64,000 nt of DNA from Neobacillus ginsengisoli (lineage in GTDB: Bacteria > Bacillota > Bacilli > Bacillales_B > DSM-18226), in assembly GCF_030813055.1 (NCBI RefSeq), contig NZ_JAUSTW010000008.1, forward strand, positions 62,001 through 126,000, in the 5' to 3' direction. Under the pieces are notes generated by a model, which ran no database searches, was not told where the DNA came from, and saw only the letters and a program-made list of their open reading frames with translations. Both the position numbers and the translations under genes were made by a program. Position 1 is the stretch's first letter; every line of letters starts with the position of its first letter. Positions 60,829 through 64,000 of the stretch are shown piece after piece.

Positions 60829-61335
60829 ACTCTCCCCCCTTCCAAAATCTCATACATTACCAAAATATCCTTATACACCATATCTTATGTCTAAAATTTA
60901 ATTTTTAAATATCTCTAAACAACTCATCATTATGATGGTGAATGAAGTGAAAAAAAGAAAGTCCAATGGGAATAACCCTTTTGGACTTTTGATACGAATT
61001 AAATTTTACTTTTTTTTTAAATCGTTCAAACACCGGGTCATATTCAACTTAGTGTTTGATACTATATTCATAGTTACGGTAGATTAAAAATTGTAAGTTA
61101 ATTTTATTTTTGAGCAAAAAAATCCCATGCTACCAGTTACCAATTCAGTAGGTATAAATATTCCTAGTGGAGTATTTAGTACCTTATTTAATTTAAAAGA
61201 GCTTCTTAGAATATACTTTTATTTAATCGTATACTATACCTTCCGTATCAATAATGAGTTTATCCATGAGTTCATTCACTGTTAAGAATAGGTGCTTTTA
61301 TTTCCTTTCTCAAAGACTTGAAGGAGATAAGCTCC
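60829..61335. other. Intergenic with terminator and sporulation promoter
   Basis: It contains the CATAAGATA element (about 60882-60890) of the SleL-like gene on the minus strand and the hairpin at 60958-60990. No gene was recognised in the rest. Confidence 0.45.
60958..60990 (-). terminator. Terminator-like hairpin
   Basis: AAAGTCCAA pairs with TTGGACTTT over a GC-poor loop; on the minus strand it is followed by TTCTTTTTTT. Confidence 0.65.
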
Positions 61336-63249
61336 CTATTTCTTAGTCGGTCCTAAATATTGATAATCAGTTGGATTGATCGGTTTAAACCCATTCGGAT
61401 GATAAAAGCGAAGCAAATCTTGGTTTACGATCATATCTGACATCTGCAGTTCATTTTTCACTTGGGTGCTAATGCTGTTACATGCTTTTTGATTAGCAGC
61501 AAGAGAACCCGTAGCCACGCTATAGCATTTGTCACCGGATTGAATCACATTAGTTGAAACAAAATCCCCATTCCTAAAGGCAACCCAATTCCGATGCTGC
61601 GGCGATAATAGATCGGAACCAAATTCTATATAATCTTTTGTATCCATTCCAAGAAGATGAAGAAGAGTCGGACGAACATCAACTTCCCCGCCCACTTGGT
61701 GTTCCACTCCGCCTTTAACGCCTGGAACATGGATGAACAATGGAACCTGCTGAAAATTAGAGTCCATTACAGGGGTAATTTTGTCCACTCCCAGCGCTTT
61801 TGCCAGGGCAGTATAGTTGTTACTGGAAAGTCCGTAATGGTCGCCATAAAGAATAATCACCGTCTTGTCGTACAATCCATCTTTTTTAAGGGCATCAAAG
61901 AATTGCTTAAGTGCCTGATCCATATAGTTCGCAGATTGAACGTATTGATCCACAGCCCAGTCCCCAAAATTCCCCTTTGGAAAATCGGTATCACCTGGAT
62001 CGACCTCAAAAGGAAAATGGTTTGATAGAGTGATGAATTTCGTATAAAACGGTTGTTTTAAACTTTCGAGCATTGGCATGCTTTCAGCAAAAAACGGCTT
62101 ATCCTTCATTCCGAAATTCTTTGTATTTTGCGGCGTCATGCTGTAATAAGAAGCGTCAAAAAACTGGTCGTATCCTAATGCCTTATACATGACATTCCGG
62201 TTCCAGAAAGTCTTATAGTTTCCGTGGAAAACCGCCGAATTGTATCCGTATCCTTTTAAAATGGCAGGAGTCGCCTGATAGGTGTTCTGCGCTTTGTTGA
62301 TAAACACAGCGCCCTGATTCAAAGGATAAAGCGAGTTTTCCATTAAAAACTCCGCGTCGGACGTTTTCCCTTGTCCGGTTTGATGATAAAAATGATCAAA
62401 ATAAAAGGTATTGCCATCATGAGCTAATGAGTCCAAAAAAGGTGTGACAAGTTGTCCGTTCGGCATTTTATAATCAATCATGAAATTTTGGAATGATTCC
62501 ATTGAAACAAATATAACGTTCATCCCCTTCGCTTTTCCAAAGAGAGTCGGATTGGGAGGGGTATAGGTTGCTTTTCGGTAATTCTCCACATTTGTAAGAT
62601 TGCTGCCGGACGCAAAAACGCGCTGACTTGATGAATGGATATATTGAAAGATGTCAAAGACAGTATAATTGTACGCACCCAGGTATTTAACAATATAATT
62701 TCGGTCAAAGGATAGTGATAAAAGGTTAGGACGGTCTTTTTCTGCAAGTCCATAATTTACTAAAAAAACGGTGATCGAAAACAGTAAGACGATTTGGTAC
62801 GTTTTCCGGGTTTTGACTTTCACCTGTTTAAAAAAAGTGCAGGCAAGAACAATCAAGAGAATCGTGTCGGTAAAATAAAAAATATCAGAAAAAGACATCA
62901 AACCTGCAGCACTATCCCCTAATCCCCCGGCATTGGATTTTGCCTGAAGCAAAACAGGGACCGTAATAAAATCGTTGAAAAAGCGGTAATAAACAATATT
63001 GGCATACAATAAAAAGGACAAGAAAAATTGGATTCCAATCAATACACGCTTAAAATATTTTTTGGAAAGCAGCGCGAACCCTAAAAAGAAAAGAGCAGAG
63101 CTCAAAGGATTGAAAAATACTAAAAACTTTTGAAGATTATTATCTGTTCCAAGTCTAAAATCAAGTTGATATGCAATATACGTTTTGATCCAGAACAACA
63201 CAACAGCTATGACAAAAAAAACTAGATGGTTATGAGCGATTTTTTTCAT
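61336..63249 (-). CDS. LTA synthase family sulfatase-fold enzyme
   Basis: 637 aa. Five N-terminal membrane segments (to about residue 175) anchor an extracellular alkaline-phosphatase-fold domain. MNVIFVSMESFQNFMIDYKM (first Glu metal ligand), HQTGQGKTSDAEFLMENSLY (catalytic Thr, near 300), TVIILYGDHYGLSS (Asp/His ligands near 475) are the LtaS motifs. These enzymes polymerise glycerol phosphate from phosphatidylglycerol into lipoteichoic acid (LtaS/YfnI/YqgS/YvgJ paralogues). Which paralogue cannot be told. Followed by no gene in the same operon. Confidence 0.9.
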   Translation of the reverse strand: MKKIAHNHLVFFVIAVVLFWIKTYIAYQLDFRLGTDNNLQKFLVFFNPLSSALFFLGFALLSKKYFKRVLIGIQFFLSFLLYANIVYYRFFNDFITVPVLLQAKSNAGGLGDSAAGLMSFSDIFYFTDTILLIVLACTFFKQVKVKTRKTYQIVLLFSITVFLVNYGLAEKDRPNLLSLSFDRNYIVKYLGAYNYTVFDIFQYIHSSSQRVFASGSNLTNVENYRKATYTPPNPTLFGKAKGMNVIFVSMESFQNFMIDYKMPNGQLVTPFLDSLAHDGNTFYFDHFYHQTGQGKTSDAEFLMENSLYPLNQGAVFINKAQNTYQATPAILKGYGYNSAVFHGNYKTFWNRNVMYKALGYDQFFDASYYSMTPQNTKNFGMKDKPFFAESMPMLESLKQPFYTKFITLSNHFPFEVDPGDTDFPKGNFGDWAVDQYVQSANYMDQALKQFFDALKKDGLYDKTVIILYGDHYGLSSNNYTALAKALGVDKITPVMDSNFQQVPLFIHVPGVKGGVEHQVGGEVDVRPTLLHLLGMDTKDYIEFGSDLLSPQHRNWVAFRNGDFVSTNVIQSGDKCYSVATGSLAANQKACNSISTQVKNELQMSDMIVNQDLLRFYHPNGFKPINPTDYQYLGPTKK

Positions 63250-63515
63250 ATTTTTCTCCTCTCTTGCTGTACACAGTAACTATATCATCTACGGTTGATT
63301 CTTACACTTTTAGCTGGCTTATACGGAATTTCTTATCATATATATATCGAACAGTTATCCATAAGTCCAGAAATTTATAATTTCCTGGTAACCAACAAAA
63401 AAAAAAAAACGAAGAGCAATCTACTCTCCGTAAGAAACCCAAAGGCACCTATTGCTAAAAATATGTGTTCGTCCATCATGAAAAAAGTTGCATCTGCTTT
63501 TTTCAAGTCATTCCA

Positions 63516-64000
63516 TTATCGGAAATCATCAACAGATTTCACCACAGTGTGAGCAATTGGTTTCCATTCAATTTCCTTAAACAGGGCTACCACTGAAATT
63601 GGTAAATAGGTAAACATAAAAAGTGGAAAAGTAATTGTATAAGCGATTTTTTTCCATCCGGAACAATGAATTTTCTCCCATTCAGTCACGGTTGTAATGA
63701 AACCAAGTATAAACATTACCCCATAAGACCACCCAATCGAAACTAACACTCCTGTAGTGGTAGTATTTATTATCCCTTTATCATCAAATAACTCAAAAAA
63801 ACTAGCCAAGTATAATAATCCATTCAATATAGAGCTGATACAAGAAACAAGCATGGTAGGCATAATCGTCATGGTCATATCATAGCATGAAAACCTGTTT
63901 TGCTTTCCTTGGAAAATACCGCCGATCAAACCCCTGCCATAATTAGTAAAGACCTGGTAAAAACCCTTCGCCCAACGTAATCTCTGATGCCAGGACTGGC
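63516..64000 (-). CDS. GT2 processive glycosyltransferase, C-terminal part
   Basis: The frame is open to the right edge of the window (5' part missing; 161 codons including the stop are present). WHQRLRWAKGFYQVFTNYGR is the QxxRW motif and the following amphipathic helix of processive GT2 enzymes (BcsA, PgaC, hyaluronan synthase type). Three hydrophobic segments follow (MPTMLVSCISSILNGLLYLA, GWSYGVMFILGFITTV, FPLFMFTYLPISVVALF). It should build a beta-linked polysaccharide such as poly-GlcNAc across the membrane; the exact sugar is not determinable. Confidence 0.85.
   Translation of the reverse strand, partial: QSWHQRLRWAKGFYQVFTNYGRGLIGGIFQGKQNRFSCYDMTMTIMPTMLVSCISSILNGLLYLASFFELFDDKGIINTTTTGVLVSIGWSYGVMFILGFITTVTEWEKIHCSGWKKIAYTITFPLFMFTYLPISVVALFKEIEWKPIAHTVVKSVDDFR

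Noticed and set aside
1..64000. CRISPR arrays, rRNA operons, intact IS elements
   Set aside because: No regularly spaced direct repeats of 25-40 bases, no rRNA-like stretches and no complete transposase with inverted repeats were seen by eye.

Overview
The window looks like chromosomal DNA of an endospore-forming member of the Bacillaceae (Bacillus, Neobacillus or Peribacillus-like). It is AT-rich, carries strong AGGAGG-type ribosome sites, has frequent TTG and GTG starts, and holds tiny YjcZ-type sporulation proteins, SleB- and SleL-like spore cortex or peptidoglycan enzymes, an aa3-type menaquinol oxidase (qoxABCD) and lipoteichoic-acid-type synthase genes. The genus is an inference from gene content; no rRNA is present.

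Layout. 1-2.9 kb: tail of an APC amino-acid permease, a MobA-like nucleotidyltransferase and a DUF3891 protein. 3.4-6.1 kb: a cluster of spore-type microproteins (four YjcZ-like proteins of 25-43 aa, a His/Gly/Tyr-rich protein, an Arg/Phe-rich protein) set among copies of a conserved intergenic element. 6.5-14 kb: ordinary accessory enzymes (FMN reductase, FAD monooxygenase, tandem GNAT, PNPOx-like, GSDH-like) mixed with broken genes, including a decayed copy of helD. 14-28 kb: an island-like stretch. It opens at the 3' part of a selenocysteine tRNA next to the C-terminal tail of a tyrosine integrase. It then holds SOS-box YolD-like genes, a heterocycloanthracin/sonorensin-type bacteriocin precursor and a complete four-gene Wadjet (jetD-jetA-jetB-jetC) anti-plasmid operon. 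It closes with another integrase remnant, a DUF2075 helicase remnant and a graveyard of gene fragments.

28-47 kb: core-like functions: 3D/LysM wall protein, lipoprotein, qoxABCD with ctaB, the intact helD, an M28 peptidase, cstA with its YbdD partner, a LOG-family protein, a glycosyltransferase, folE and a SufR-like regulator. 47-64 kb: a PMT/GT39-like membrane glycosyltransferase, DUF4257, SDR, cytochrome P450, an orphan MacB-type ATPase, a third copy of the intergenic element fused to a broken oxidoreductase gene, a SEC-C protein, a YugJ-like alcohol dehydrogenase, SleB-like and SleL/YaaH-like enzymes, an LTA-synthase-family sulfatase and the end of a GT2 glycosyltransferase.

The main functional stories are: (1) plasmid defence by Wadjet inside a decayed integrative island; (2) a likely ribosomally made, heterocycle-modified bacteriocin with no visible modification enzymes nearby; (3) a spore-surface microprotein cluster driven from a repeated, apparently undescribed promoter element with a TTGTCCAAT core; (4) two deletion-derivative copies of helD elsewhere in the same window. 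All assignments come from reading translated sequence and motifs by eye; no database search was run.
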